Source: Candidatus Methanohalarchaeum thermophilum (lineage in GTDB: Archaea > Halobacteriota > Methanonatronarchaeia > Methanonatronarchaeales > Methanonatronarchaeaceae). From it: 64,000 nucleotides of DNA. The stretch covers positions 310,001-374,000 of the forward strand of contig MSDW01000002.1 of the NCBI GenBank assembly GCA_001914405.1, read 5' to 3'. A program made the translations under genes and the position numbers. Below are positions 55,458-63,933 of this stretch, in pieces. The notes beneath the pieces were generated by a model. That model searched no databases and was not told the origin of the DNA. It saw nothing but the letters and a program-made list of their open reading frames with translations. Positions within the stretch are counted from its first letter, which is position 1. Each line of letters begins with the position of its first letter.

Positions 55458-57149
55458 ATGGTTATTATGTATTTGATAGAGGTAAATGATCTTTCTTTCG
55501 CCTACGAGGGTAGTTGTGAGCCAGCAATTAAGGATATTAACTTTAGGTTAAAGGAAGGAGAGATACTTGCTATCGTTGGTGGAAAGGAATCTGGTAAGAC
55601 GACTCTTTGCCAAGCTATTAATGGTTTAATTCCTCATTATCACGAGGGAGAGTATAACGGCAGCGTCAAAATAAATGGAGTTGATTTAAGAGAGGTTTCT
55701 TTTGATGAATTAAGTAAAAAAGTTGGTTATCTTTTTCAAGAGCCCAGTGATCAATTGATAGGAAGAACCGTTGAGGAGGATGTTTCGTTTGGAGCGATTA
55801 ATCAGGGATTTGGAAAAGATGTGGTTGCTAAGAGAGTAGGTGAATCTCTTTCTTTAACTAACTTAGAGGGCTACGAAGAACGGGATGTGGATAAACTTTC
55901 GGGTGGTGAAACGAAGAAGTTGGCTTTAGCTGGTTTGTTGGCTACAGGAAATGAGATATTAGTGATGGATGAGCCTACTCGTGAACTTGATCCCGAGGAA
56001 AGAAAGAATCTAGTGGAAGTAATCAAGGATCTGAGAGAAAGAGGGAAGACCATAATTTATTCTACTAAAAAAATAGAGCTAATTGAGCATTCAGACAAGC
56101 TATTATTATTAGATAATGGAGATATCGTGGATAAGAAACAAACTGACAGATTATGTTATGACTTAAATAAATTAATGGATCTTGGTTTAAGACCTAACCA
56201 GAAACATAGGACATTAAGCTATATATGTTCTAAGGACGGGGAAAAGCGGGGAATAGATTTTTTAAGTGATTTTGAAATTGCTTTAAGGGAATTAAATGAT
56301 ATGAAAACCGATTTTAGTTTTTCCAGTTTCGGAGACAGGGGAAGTGGTAAAAAGAGGGTTATTGAGGTTAGTGGCTTGGAATACAGTTACAATAGTAAGA
56401 GGGTGTTGGATGGAGTTCATCTCGATGTCTATGAAAGTGAATATCTTGGTTTAGCTGGTAGTAATGGTTCGGGTAAGACTACATTTGCTAAATTACTTGC
56501 TGGTTTATTGGATCCTGATAAAGGAGTTATAAGATATAATACCCAAGATATTGGTGAATTAGGACAGGAAGAGTTATCTAAAAGGATTGGTTATGTTTTT
56601 CAGAACCCGGATGACCAGATATTTAATAGAACGGTTGAAGATGAAGTTATTTTTTCATTAAGGCGTAGAAAGGATATTGAAGAGGATGTTCAGGAAAAAT
56701 CAGAGTCCTTACTTAGGGAATTTAATCTATATCAAGTTAAAGAAGAGTTTCCTTTTAATTTATGTTTTAGCGAAAGAAAGAGATTAGTTACTGCTGCTAT
56801 CGCCGCGATGGATCCTAGGGTAATTGTATTGGATGAGCCTTTTTCTGGACTGGATCAAAACGAAAAAGAGAACATTGAAGAGATCTTAATCGAGCTAAAG
56901 AGAAAAGGAAAAACTATTGTGCATATAAGCCACGATTTAGGTTATTTAGCTAAGAGATGTGATAGATTAGCTGTATTTAATAATGGAAAAATAGACCTAA
57001 AAGAAGACATCCGAGAAACCTTCGGAGATGAAGAACTACTAAGCGATTCAAACTTAAAACAGCCTTTTGCACCCAAGTTATCATCTTCAATTGGAACTAA
57101 AGAAATAATTTTAACAACTAAAGAGATTAAGAAATCAATTAACCTATAA
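55458..57149 (+). CDS. ECF transporter ATPase, two domains fused
   Basis: 563 aa. Domain 1: Walker A VGGKESGKTTL, LSGGETKKLALAGLL, LVMDEPTRELD. Domain 2 from about residue 295: AGSNGSGKTTF, a signature reading LCFSERKRL where LSxGE/Q is expected, and VIVLDEPFSGLD. Both Q-loops are present (FQEPSDQ, FQNPDDQ). Works with the T protein 39 bp downstream and an S component. The altered second signature suggests one weak ATP site. Confidence 0.88.
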   Translation: MVIMYLIEVNDLSFAYEGSCEPAIKDINFRLKEGEILAIVGGKESGKTTLCQAINGLIPHYHEGEYNGSVKINGVDLREVSFDELSKKVGYLFQEPSDQLIGRTVEEDVSFGAINQGFGKDVVAKRVGESLSLTNLEGYEERDVDKLSGGETKKLALAGLLATGNEILVMDEPTRELDPEERKNLVEVIKDLRERGKTIIYSTKKIELIEHSDKLLLLDNGDIVDKKQTDRLCYDLNKLMDLGLRPNQKHRTLSYICSKDGEKRGIDFLSDFEIALRELNDMKTDFSFSSFGDRGSGKKRVIEVSGLEYSYNSKRVLDGVHLDVYESEYLGLAGSNGSGKTTFAKLLAGLLDPDKGVIRYNTQDIGELGQEELSKRIGYVFQNPDDQIFNRTVEDEVIFSLRRRKDIEEDVQEKSESLLREFNLYQVKEEFPFNLCFSERKRLVTAAIAAMDPRVIVLDEPFSGLDQNEKENIEEILIELKRKGKTIVHISHDLGYLAKRCDRLAVFNNGKIDLKEDIRETFGDEELLSDSNLKQPFAPKLSSSIGTKEIILTTKEIKKSINL

Positions 57150-57188
57150 AAGTAGTTTAAGAAATGAAAATACCCTAGGTGAATTACA

Positions 57189-57935
57189 TTGTTGGATAGA
57201 TTAAGTTTTTTTGACAGAATTGATATTAGGTATAAGATGTTTTGGCTAGTTTTAGTCATCTCATTCTCGATCTTCTTCAATGGCTTGAATCAGTTATCAC
57301 TAATTTTGGTTGGAGTATTTGCCTGGTCGCTTCTTTCTAGTCCACCCACTTATGCATTATTAGGCAAGCTCAAGGCCATTTCACCTTTCATATTGATCAT
57401 ATTAATTTTCACTATGTTGATTAGACCAGGAAAACCTATTTTCGCCTTCTATGGTATAAGTTTTTCAAGTACTGGATTAAAGCATGGTCTAACCTACACC
57501 ATTAGATTAATAACCTTCGTCTCATCCTTTTCCCTAGTTACATCTACATCTAGTTCAAGTGAGTTTTTAGAGTTGCTTAAAAAAATGAAATTACCTTATC
57601 CATTAATAATAGCCTTTTTAATTACCCTAAGATTTGTTCCTACCATGAAAAAAAAGCATCATAAATTAATAGAGGCCCAAAGAACACGTGGAATCAACCT
57701 AAATAAACTAAACTGGTTAAAGAAATTAAAAATCGAGATTAAGTCCCTAATCCCAGTTTTCATAGACGGAGTAATGAAATCCGAAAGACTAGCAATGGCA
57801 TTACTCACAAGAGGATTCAGCGGATTCAAAGAAAAAACCAAATTCCACAAACTAAAAACAACCAAAACCGATCTAATATTCATATCAATAACCCTAACAC
57901 AATTTAGCCTACAAATATACCTCAAAATAAACTAA
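57189..57935 (+). CDS. ecfT: ECF transporter T component
   Basis: 248 aa. Five spans and the two coupling motifs EAQRTRGI and ALLTRGF (A-R-G type) that contact the ATPases. TTG start six bases after AGGTGA. Last gene of the ECF operon; its 3' half is strongly A/C-rich. Confidence 0.88.
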   Translation: MLDRLSFFDRIDIRYKMFWLVLVISFSIFFNGLNQLSLILVGVFAWSLLSSPPTYALLGKLKAISPFILIILIFTMLIRPGKPIFAFYGISFSSTGLKHGLTYTIRLITFVSSFSLVTSTSSSSEFLELLKKMKLPYPLIIAFLITLRFVPTMKKKHHKLIEAQRTRGINLNKLNWLKKLKIEIKSLIPVFIDGVMKSERLAMALLTRGFSGFKEKTKFHKLKTTKTDLIFISITLTQFSLQIYLKIN

Positions 57936-57939
57936 AATA

Positions 57940-58001
57940 GACTAAAATAAACCAAAACAAACTAAACTAAATTAAATTAAATTAAATTAAATTAAACTAA
58001 A
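57940..58001. repeat. Pentamer repeats (AAACT/AAATT)n after ecfT
   Basis: A run of five-base units drifting from AAACT to AAATT, ending about 50 bp before the kinase gene. Together with 30258-30293 and 37243-37262, pentamer repeats occur just after operon ends three times. Confidence 0.65.
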
Positions 58002-58055
58002 AAAGACTTAACTAGGTTATCTTAATATGGTTTTTTTATTTAGGGTTGATTGAGT

Positions 58056-59027
58056 ATGTCAGGTTATGAAGTTATTGCTTTAGGTAATGTTCATTTGGAT
58101 AGAAAACTGGTTGTGGGTGATTTTCCTTCAGAAGAAAGAGCTGTAATTCCAGAAAAAGCTAAAAGGGTTGTTGGAGGAAGTTGTGGAAATTTTATTATAT
58201 CTTGTAGCAGACTGGGAATAAAAACAAAGTCAATTGCGGCAATAGGAAAAGACAGAAATGGTAATTATATAAAAAATATTTTAAGTGAAGAAGGTATCGA
58301 TACAAGCGATTTATTGATGAAAGAAAACCAAGAAACAATTGAAGTAATATGTTTAAACAAAAAAACTCGTGGAAAAGGATATCTTGGACCAATAAACCAA
58401 GATATAGCAATACTAAGAGAAAAAGATATCAACAAAAATATGTGCTTAAATGATGTTTCTACGAATCTATTATATGTTTCCGGATACAGTTTATCCAAGA
58501 TGCCTCTCAGCTGGGAGAGAAAAGCAGTTATAAAAGCAATAAACGAAATAGATTACGGTAAATTGATGTTTGACCCCGGACCAAGAGCCCACCAAATACC
58601 AGAAAATACACTGAAAAACGTCCTTAATTTAGCTGAAATAATAACATTAAACGAAAGAGAAGCAAAATCCATCATAAAAAAGAAAAAAATAGATTACAAA
58701 GCATTAGCAAAAGAAATACACAAGAAAGGCCCAGGCCCCAAAGAAATTTTTATCAAACTAGGCAAAAAAGGTGCCTACTTATACAGCAAAAGAAAAAACA
58801 AGAAAATAACTGCCAATGATGTTGAAGTAAGAGACGAAAACGCAACAGGCGATGTCTTCAACTCAGGAATAGCCTACGGCCAGATAAACAACCTAGAAAA
58901 AACAAAACAACTAAAACTAGCTAACAAATTAGCAGAAAAAAAAGCTCAAACCCAAGGTAGCGGCCAAAAACTACCAAACAAAAAAGAATACCAAAAAACA
59001 ACAAAAAAGATCAAACAAAGAACCTAA
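58056..59027 (+). CDS. PfkB-family sugar/nucleoside kinase
   Basis: 323 aa. VVGGSCGNFIISCSRLGIKT at the N-terminus and the catalytic/anion-hole motif DENATGDVFNSGIAYG (the aspartate base is present). ATG 58056, with TTG 58050 as alternative. Phosphorylates an unknown sugar or nucleoside. The 3' end is A/K-rich. Confidence 0.82.
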   Translation: MSGYEVIALGNVHLDRKLVVGDFPSEERAVIPEKAKRVVGGSCGNFIISCSRLGIKTKSIAAIGKDRNGNYIKNILSEEGIDTSDLLMKENQETIEVICLNKKTRGKGYLGPINQDIAILREKDINKNMCLNDVSTNLLYVSGYSLSKMPLSWERKAVIKAINEIDYGKLMFDPGPRAHQIPENTLKNVLNLAEIITLNEREAKSIIKKKKIDYKALAKEIHKKGPGPKEIFIKLGKKGAYLYSKRKNKKITANDVEVRDENATGDVFNSGIAYGQINNLEKTKQLKLANKLAEKKAQTQGSGQKLPNKKEYQKTTKKIKQRT

Positions 59028-59049
59028 AAAAATAATTTAACTTTTTTTG

Positions 59050-59098
59050 GTGATTCATCCCTATCTTTAATCTTTGATCTAGGTAGAGGTCACTTCAC
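59050..59098 (+). repeat. Remnant terminal hairpin
   Basis: GTGATTCATCCC, a weak palindrome around TAATCTTTGATCTAGG, and AGAGGTCACTTCAC, whose end overlaps the stop of the aldo/keto reductase. Worn member of the IS-end family. Confidence 0.5.
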
Positions 59099-60268
59099 CT
59101 GTTTCTCTTTGTTGAAGTATCTAGTTATTTCTTCCATTTTTTCTGGTATATCTATATCTTGTGGGCATTTTGTTTTACACTCACCGCAACTTACACAATT
59201 TTTTGGTTTTTCCTTTTCCGGTAGTTTTATGTATTTTTTTTTCTGTTTCTCGAATTCTCCATGGACTTCAGATTTATTATATAATTCAAAGACTCTAGGA
59301 ATGTTTATTTCGTTTGGACAGGGCATACAGTAGTTACATCCAGTGCAATCAACTGGAGAGATAGCCAAATACTTTTTCCTTGCTTTTTCTAGGCTACTTA
59401 GCTCTTCTTCAGTTATCTCATCTTTTTTGTAGCTTTCAGCTATTTCAATATTCTGTCTAACCTGTCTCAAATTAGACATCCCACTTAAAACAAGAGAGAC
59501 CCCAGGTTGATTCCATAGCCATTTAAGCGCTAACTCAACTGCTTGTTTACTGTTATCAGCATCTAATATTTCCTTTACCTCATTAGGCAATTTTTTAGCT
59601 AATTCTCCTCCTCTCAAAGGTTCCATAACTATAACTCCTAGACCCTTATCTGAAGCATATTCTAGTCCTTCTCGCCCAGCTTGATGCTCTAAATCAACAT
59701 AATTGTATTGGATCTGACAAAAATCCCATTCGTAGTAATCTACTATCTCTTTAAAGAGATCTAGGTCATCATGAAAAGAAAAACCAATATAATCTATTTT
59801 TCCAGCTTCTCTTAATTCCTCCAACCAATCAAATATCCCAGATTCTTTGTATCTGCTCCATTTACTCTTATCTAAACTATGAAGCAAATAAAAGTCTATT
59901 TTATCAGTCTTCAACCTATCTAATTGCTCATCAAAGAGAAAATACCAGTCATCCCTATCTTCTAACGATACATCCAATTCATTTTCAACATAGGGCCAAC
60001 TAAACTTAGTTGCTATCTTTACCTTCTCCCGGTATCCATCTTCCAGTGCTTTTCCAACTATCTTCTCACTTTCACCACTATGATAAGGCCAAGCAGTATC
60101 AATGTAATTAATTCCCCTATCCACAGCCTCTCTAATTAACTCTATAGCTTCCTTCTCTTTAACATTAGATGAAAAAGGCTTTTCATCCTCAGTTGGTAAC
60201 CTCATCGCCCCAAAACCAAGAGCAGACGGTTCAAATCCTATTTCATCTCCAAAATCCCTGTAGATAAT
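59090..60268 (-). CDS. Aldo/keto reductase with C-terminal ferredoxin domain, apparent ATT/ATC start
   Basis: About 392 aa. AKR barrel with catalytic pattern DTAWPYHSGESEKIVGKAL, KIATKFSW and the H in YLLHSLD, then two 4Fe-4S motifs (CTGCNYC-x3-C, CVSCGEC-x3-C). The first ATG (60205) cuts off the conserved first strand YRDFGDEIGFEPSALGFGA, which is open upstream. No ATG/GTG/TTG exists before the in-frame TAA; GGTGG lies six bases before ATT 60268 and nine before ATC 60265. Probably a ferredoxin-linked reductase. Confidence 0.82.
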   Translation of the reverse strand: MIYRDFGDEIGFEPSALGFGAMRLPTEDEKPFSSNVKEKEAIELIREAVDRGINYIDTAWPYHSGESEKIVGKALEDGYREKVKIATKFSWPYVENELDVSLEDRDDWYFLFDEQLDRLKTDKIDFYLLHSLDKSKWSRYKESGIFDWLEELREAGKIDYIGFSFHDDLDLFKEIVDYYEWDFCQIQYNYVDLEHQAGREGLEYASDKGLGVIVMEPLRGGELAKKLPNEVKEILDADNSKQAVELALKWLWNQPGVSLVLSGMSNLRQVRQNIEIAESYKKDEITEEELSSLEKARKKYLAISPVDCTGCNYCMPCPNEINIPRVFELYNKSEVHGEFEKQKKKYIKLPEKEKPKNCVSCGECKTKCPQDIDIPEKMEEITRYFNKEKQVK

Positions 60269-60371
60269 TAAGAACCACCAACAAAGTTATTTTAATTCTC
60301 AGAATAAGTTTATTTTTCTATAATAGAGTAAGAGAGAAACACCCACAGCTAATCGTAGGAGAATAGTTCAC

Positions 60372-60429
60372 GTGAACTACCCCTACCTAAATCAAAGATT
60401 CGAGAAAAGAGGACTTCTCACCAAATAAG
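60372..60429 (-). repeat. Solo terminal hairpin 8
   Basis: GTGAACTACCCCTACC, palindrome partly destroyed (AAATC...GATTCGAG), then GGACTTCTCACCAAATAAG. Diverged copy. Confidence 0.65.
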
Positions 60430-60560
60430 TTAATCTTACGCAGTGAAAAAGACCTAAAGATACATAAAGAGATAGCAAAAAGTATATTAACCAGGATTAA
60501 CATATATCCTATTTTAAGGAAGAGATCTCTGGTTTTCGAAGAAAAGAGGATGACCTAAGC

Positions 60561-61040
60561 ATGGAATATAGAGATTATTTTTATTTAATTGTGTTTATCG
60601 TTGGATGTGAGTTAGTAGGTATAATTGGGGCGTTAGTGACATCAGATGCTTTTGTAAGCTGGTATCCTTCTCTGGAAAAACCCTGGTTCACTCCACCAGG
60701 TTACGTATTCGCACCTGTTTGGACATTACTTTACGCTCTCATGGGAATCGCCCTCTATATCGTATGGAAAAAAGGCTGGCCCCAGAAAAAAGCTAAATAT
60801 GCAGTTTCAGCTTTCGCAATACAATTAACACTAAACGGAATCTGGACTCCACTGTTCTTCGGACTCAGAAACCCATTACTAGGCCTAATAGACATAATAC
60901 TGCTATGGATAGCAATCCTAGTTACTATAGTATTATTCACAAGGATCAGTAAAAAAGCAGGTGCATTACTAATACCATACATAATCTGGGTAACAATAGC
61001 AACAGCCTTAAACTACAGCATATGGGCCTCAATCGCATAG
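60561..61040 (+). CDS. tspO: TspO/MBR-family membrane protein
   Basis: 159 aa with five spans. WYPSLEKPWFTPPGYVFAPVW, LLYALMGIALYIVW, LTLNGIWTPLFFGLRNP and LNYSIW follow TspO. Binds tetrapyrroles and is linked to stress or light responses in other microbes. Single gene; the stop is TAG. Confidence 0.92.
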   Translation: MEYRDYFYLIVFIVGCELVGIIGALVTSDAFVSWYPSLEKPWFTPPGYVFAPVWTLLYALMGIALYIVWKKGWPQKKAKYAVSAFAIQLTLNGIWTPLFFGLRNPLLGLIDIILLWIAILVTIVLFTRISKKAGALLIPYIIWVTIATALNYSIWASIA

Positions 61041-61184
61041 CATACACCAAAACCCCTAAATCATTTTTATCCACTAATAAATAAGATTAAAAAACCAGAA
61101 AATATAATAATTTCCTTTCAAAGACGTTTAATCTAAATTAAAAACCAAATAAAGAATTTAAAGAAACTAAAAATGGAGTTAGAT

Positions 61185-61239
61185 GTGAACTATTCCTATC
61201 TAATCAAAGATCTTGGAAGGGGTCTTCCCAGCCAAATAG
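61185..61239 (-). repeat. Solo terminal hairpin 9
   Basis: GTGAACTATTCCTATC, palindrome TAATC...GATCTTGG, then GGGGTCTTCCCAGCCAAATAG, followed by ATAAA. Confidence 0.75.
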
Positions 61240-61280
61240 ATAAAATTAAATGGGTTTTTATTTTTGGTTTTTTTAAGAAT

Positions 61281-62282
61281 TTAATTATATGTTTCCCATG
61301 GTACATTCATTACCGCTGTTCCCGTTTCGGATTCGTAGTAGGATAGTGTTCTTAGGGTGATCTCTTCTGGATTGTTTAGTTCTGATAGGTTAATTGACAT
61401 CTTTAGTGTATTTGATTCTACTTGGTAGGAGGCATCGGGGTTATCTAGGTATGTTTGTCCTTCAGATACCATGAATTCAGCTTGACTAAGGTTTCCAAAT
61501 AGGTAGTATCCCATGCTATAGTCTGATTCTTGATCTGCATTGGTATCTATGCCCAAGGAATATAAGATATTTTCATCATTTTCTAGGTTTTGTACATCTG
61601 GTATTTCGCCTTCAAAGGTTATCGTTGTCTTCAATGTACCCTGTTTTGTTTCATATTCTAGTTCTTGGATACGAATATTTGATTTGACGGATTCTTCAAC
61701 TGTTCCTTCTTCATTTATATTAATTCCTTCTTCTTCAGGAGTAATCTTTTCTTCAAAATATAGTCCTTCTGCCTCTGCTGTGAATGTTTCTGTGAATGTT
61801 TTTTCCTTTTCTCCTATTTCATCAACTATCCGGTATTCTATTGTGTGTTCTCCTGGTTTCCATCCTTCTTCAGATGGCCATATATTTGATGTAATCCAGA
61901 CATTTCCCCAGTCCTTGTCTCCGGCAACTTGAGTTTCTCCATCATCTAGCGGTAGATCGTCTAAGCCAGGTATCACTTGGTCATCAGGTCCATAAACAGT
62001 TACATATGCTTTCCAATTAATTTTGTCGTTTTCACTTATTTTGAATCCATTTACATCGAGGTAAGTATATATCTGTTCATTTAAGGAGTAAACTGAATCT
62101 ACTTCTTCTAGATCAGACTTATCTTCAACATCTAAGGTCTCTACAAACATGTGTTCGCTTTTCTCAAGTTCCCTGGTTTCTTCTTCTTGGACACATCCAG
62201 AAACAAAGGCCAGAGAAAATATCACTATTCCAATAACTATTACCTGAAATACTCTTACTGAATCAAGATAATCTTCTTTCAT
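61281..62282 (-). CDS. Secreted lipoprotein, unknown
   Basis: 333 aa. Signal helix with lipobox FVSGC (about residues 27-31), then acidic beta-rich sequence: DVNGFKISENDKINWKAYVT, WKPGEHTIEYRIVDEIGEKE. No catalytic motif is seen. The acidic character fits a protein facing high salt. Single gene. Confidence 0.65.
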   Translation of the reverse strand: MKEDYLDSVRVFQVIVIGIVIFSLAFVSGCVQEEETRELEKSEHMFVETLDVEDKSDLEEVDSVYSLNEQIYTYLDVNGFKISENDKINWKAYVTVYGPDDQVIPGLDDLPLDDGETQVAGDKDWGNVWITSNIWPSEEGWKPGEHTIEYRIVDEIGEKEKTFTETFTAEAEGLYFEEKITPEEEGININEEGTVEESVKSNIRIQELEYETKQGTLKTTITFEGEIPDVQNLENDENILYSLGIDTNADQESDYSMGYYLFGNLSQAEFMVSEGQTYLDNPDASYQVESNTLKMSINLSELNNPEEITLRTLSYYESETGTAVMNVPWETYN

Positions 62283-62560
62283 TGCCTAAAAATAAGAACC
62301 ACAAAGTATAAATCTAACCCATATTTTTCCAAGTTTAGAAAGTTCATAGAAGAGATTAATTCAAAAGCTTTTGATAATTAGTTATTTTATCTATTAAATC
62401 CTATTATTTCTTGTTTATTAGTATTAAAAAGATTTTTGGTTATTATTTATCTATTTGACTGAGAAGACACCCTCCTAAATCTCTGATTTAGGTGGGTGAT
62501 GAATCAGTCTTCTGGAAAAACTTTAAATATAATCAGAAATATATGCTATATGTTAGGAAA

Positions 62561-63841
62561 ATGAAGAAGACATTGAGACAGAACCTACAAGGACTAACCA
62601 AACAAGAATACAAGATATTGAAAAAAATGAGCCACAAATCCAAAGACCTATACAACGAAACACTCTACAAAGTAAGACAATACTTCTTCAACAACGGAGA
62701 ATACCTAAGTTACTACGATAACTACGAACGACTTAAAGGAGAAAGCGAAAACTACAAAGTCTTACCCTCACAAATAGCTCAACAAACAATGAAACACGTA
62801 GACAAAGCCTTCAAATCATTCTTTAACTTAATCAAAGAAAAAAAGAGAAGGAAAATACGACAACGAAGCACACCCACCAAACTACCTAGAAAAAGACGGA
62901 CACTTTTCACTAATCTATCCAAACCAAAGCTTCCAAGTCAAAGAAAACCACATAAGAATCGGTGTCCCAAAAAATTTCAGAGAAAAATATGAGTACACCA
63001 AAAAAGAAATCCAGATAGATTTCACTTACGAAAAACTAAAACAAAGCCACATAGACATCAAACAACTACACATAATTCCAAGAAAAAAAGCACAATACTT
63101 CGAAAACAGAATAATTTACGAAGAAGAAAAAAAACCAATTGAGACAAAAGAAGATACTTGGTTAAGTATCGATTTAGGATTAGATAACCTAGCTACTTGT
63201 GTTGACCACCTTGGACGCTCATTCATCTTAGATGGGCGATTACTCAAATCGTACAACAAGTGGTGGAACAAAGAAGTAGATAAATTAAGTTACAATCCAT
63301 AAAAGACAAACAAGGCATCAAAGAGAATACTAAGAGAATAAATAAATTGTTCCGAGACCGAGATAACTACATACACGATTACTTAAATAAAGCAACCAAG
63401 GCAATCGTTGACTATTGCAGAGAAAATAAGATTGAAAAAGTATTTTGCGGAGATGGAAAAGGTTGGAAACAAGAAATCAATTTAGGTGATAACAACAACG
63501 AAAAATTTGTCCAAATACCCTTCGATAAGTTCAAGCAAAAACTCAAGCATAAACTAGAGTTCTATGATATAGAGTTCAAGTTAGTTAATGAATCCTACAC
63601 CAGCAAGTGCAGTTTCCTCGATAACGAACCAATAGAACACCACGAAAACTACACTGGTACAAGAATGGAAAGAGGCTTATTCAAAACAAATGACGGAGCC
63701 CTAATAAATGCTGACATAAATGGAGCACTAAACATCGCTAAAAAAGGATCAAAAGAAATAGATAAGGGTAAGCCCGAAACTTCGGGAGTAGGGTCTAGTG
63801 GCGTTGTAGACACGCCAAGGAGAATAAGAAAACCCCTATAG
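62561..63841 (+). pseudogene. tnpB: tnpB with two frameshifts, zinc-less type
   Basis: Frame 1 from ATG 62561 to about 62838 ([16 protein letters not shown]). Frame 2 holds Ruv[16 protein letters not shown] to 63300. Frame 3 from about 63290 has [10 protein letters not shown] and [14 protein letters not shown]. The first break is in seven As (one fewer joins [13 protein letters not shown]). The RuvC-II glutamate position is glycine, with a glutamate in HKLEFYD. The zinc-ribbon cysteines are replaced by [11 protein letters not shown]...RGLFKT, a known TnpB subgroup. Confidence 0.8.
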
Positions 63842-63933
63842 GTTAAGATACGGCTCAAACATAAGCGAGAACCTAATTCAAACTTCTCCTGAACCCCCCT
63901 ACCTAATCATTTGATTAGGAAGGGGTAGTTCAC
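63765..63933 (+). ncRNA. Predicted omega RNA region
   Basis: GGTAAGCCCGAAACTTCGGGAGTAGGG and the following G/C stems lie over the tnpB 3' end and run to the right tip. The same start recurs in the gene-free element at 17312-17737. Guide would be copied from 63934 on. Confidence 0.45.

Larger units (their letters stand above)
62451..63933 (+). mobile_element. IS200/IS605-type element with broken tnpB
   Basis: Target TTTAT, left tip CTATTTGACTGAGAAGACACC, left palindrome CCTAAATC/GATTTAGG followed by GGTGGGTGATGAATCA; right palindrome CCTAATC/GATTAGG and GGGGTAGTTCAC. TATA-like CTTTAAATATAATC at 62521. 1483 bp; no tnpA. Confidence 0.85.

Noticed and set aside
60170-60245. tRNA-like words CTCAGTTGGTAA and GGTTCAAATCC about 45 bases apart
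   Set aside because: The T-stem does not pair (AGACG against CTATT) and there is no acceptor stem. The bases are the conserved N-terminus of the aldo/keto reductase on the other strand.
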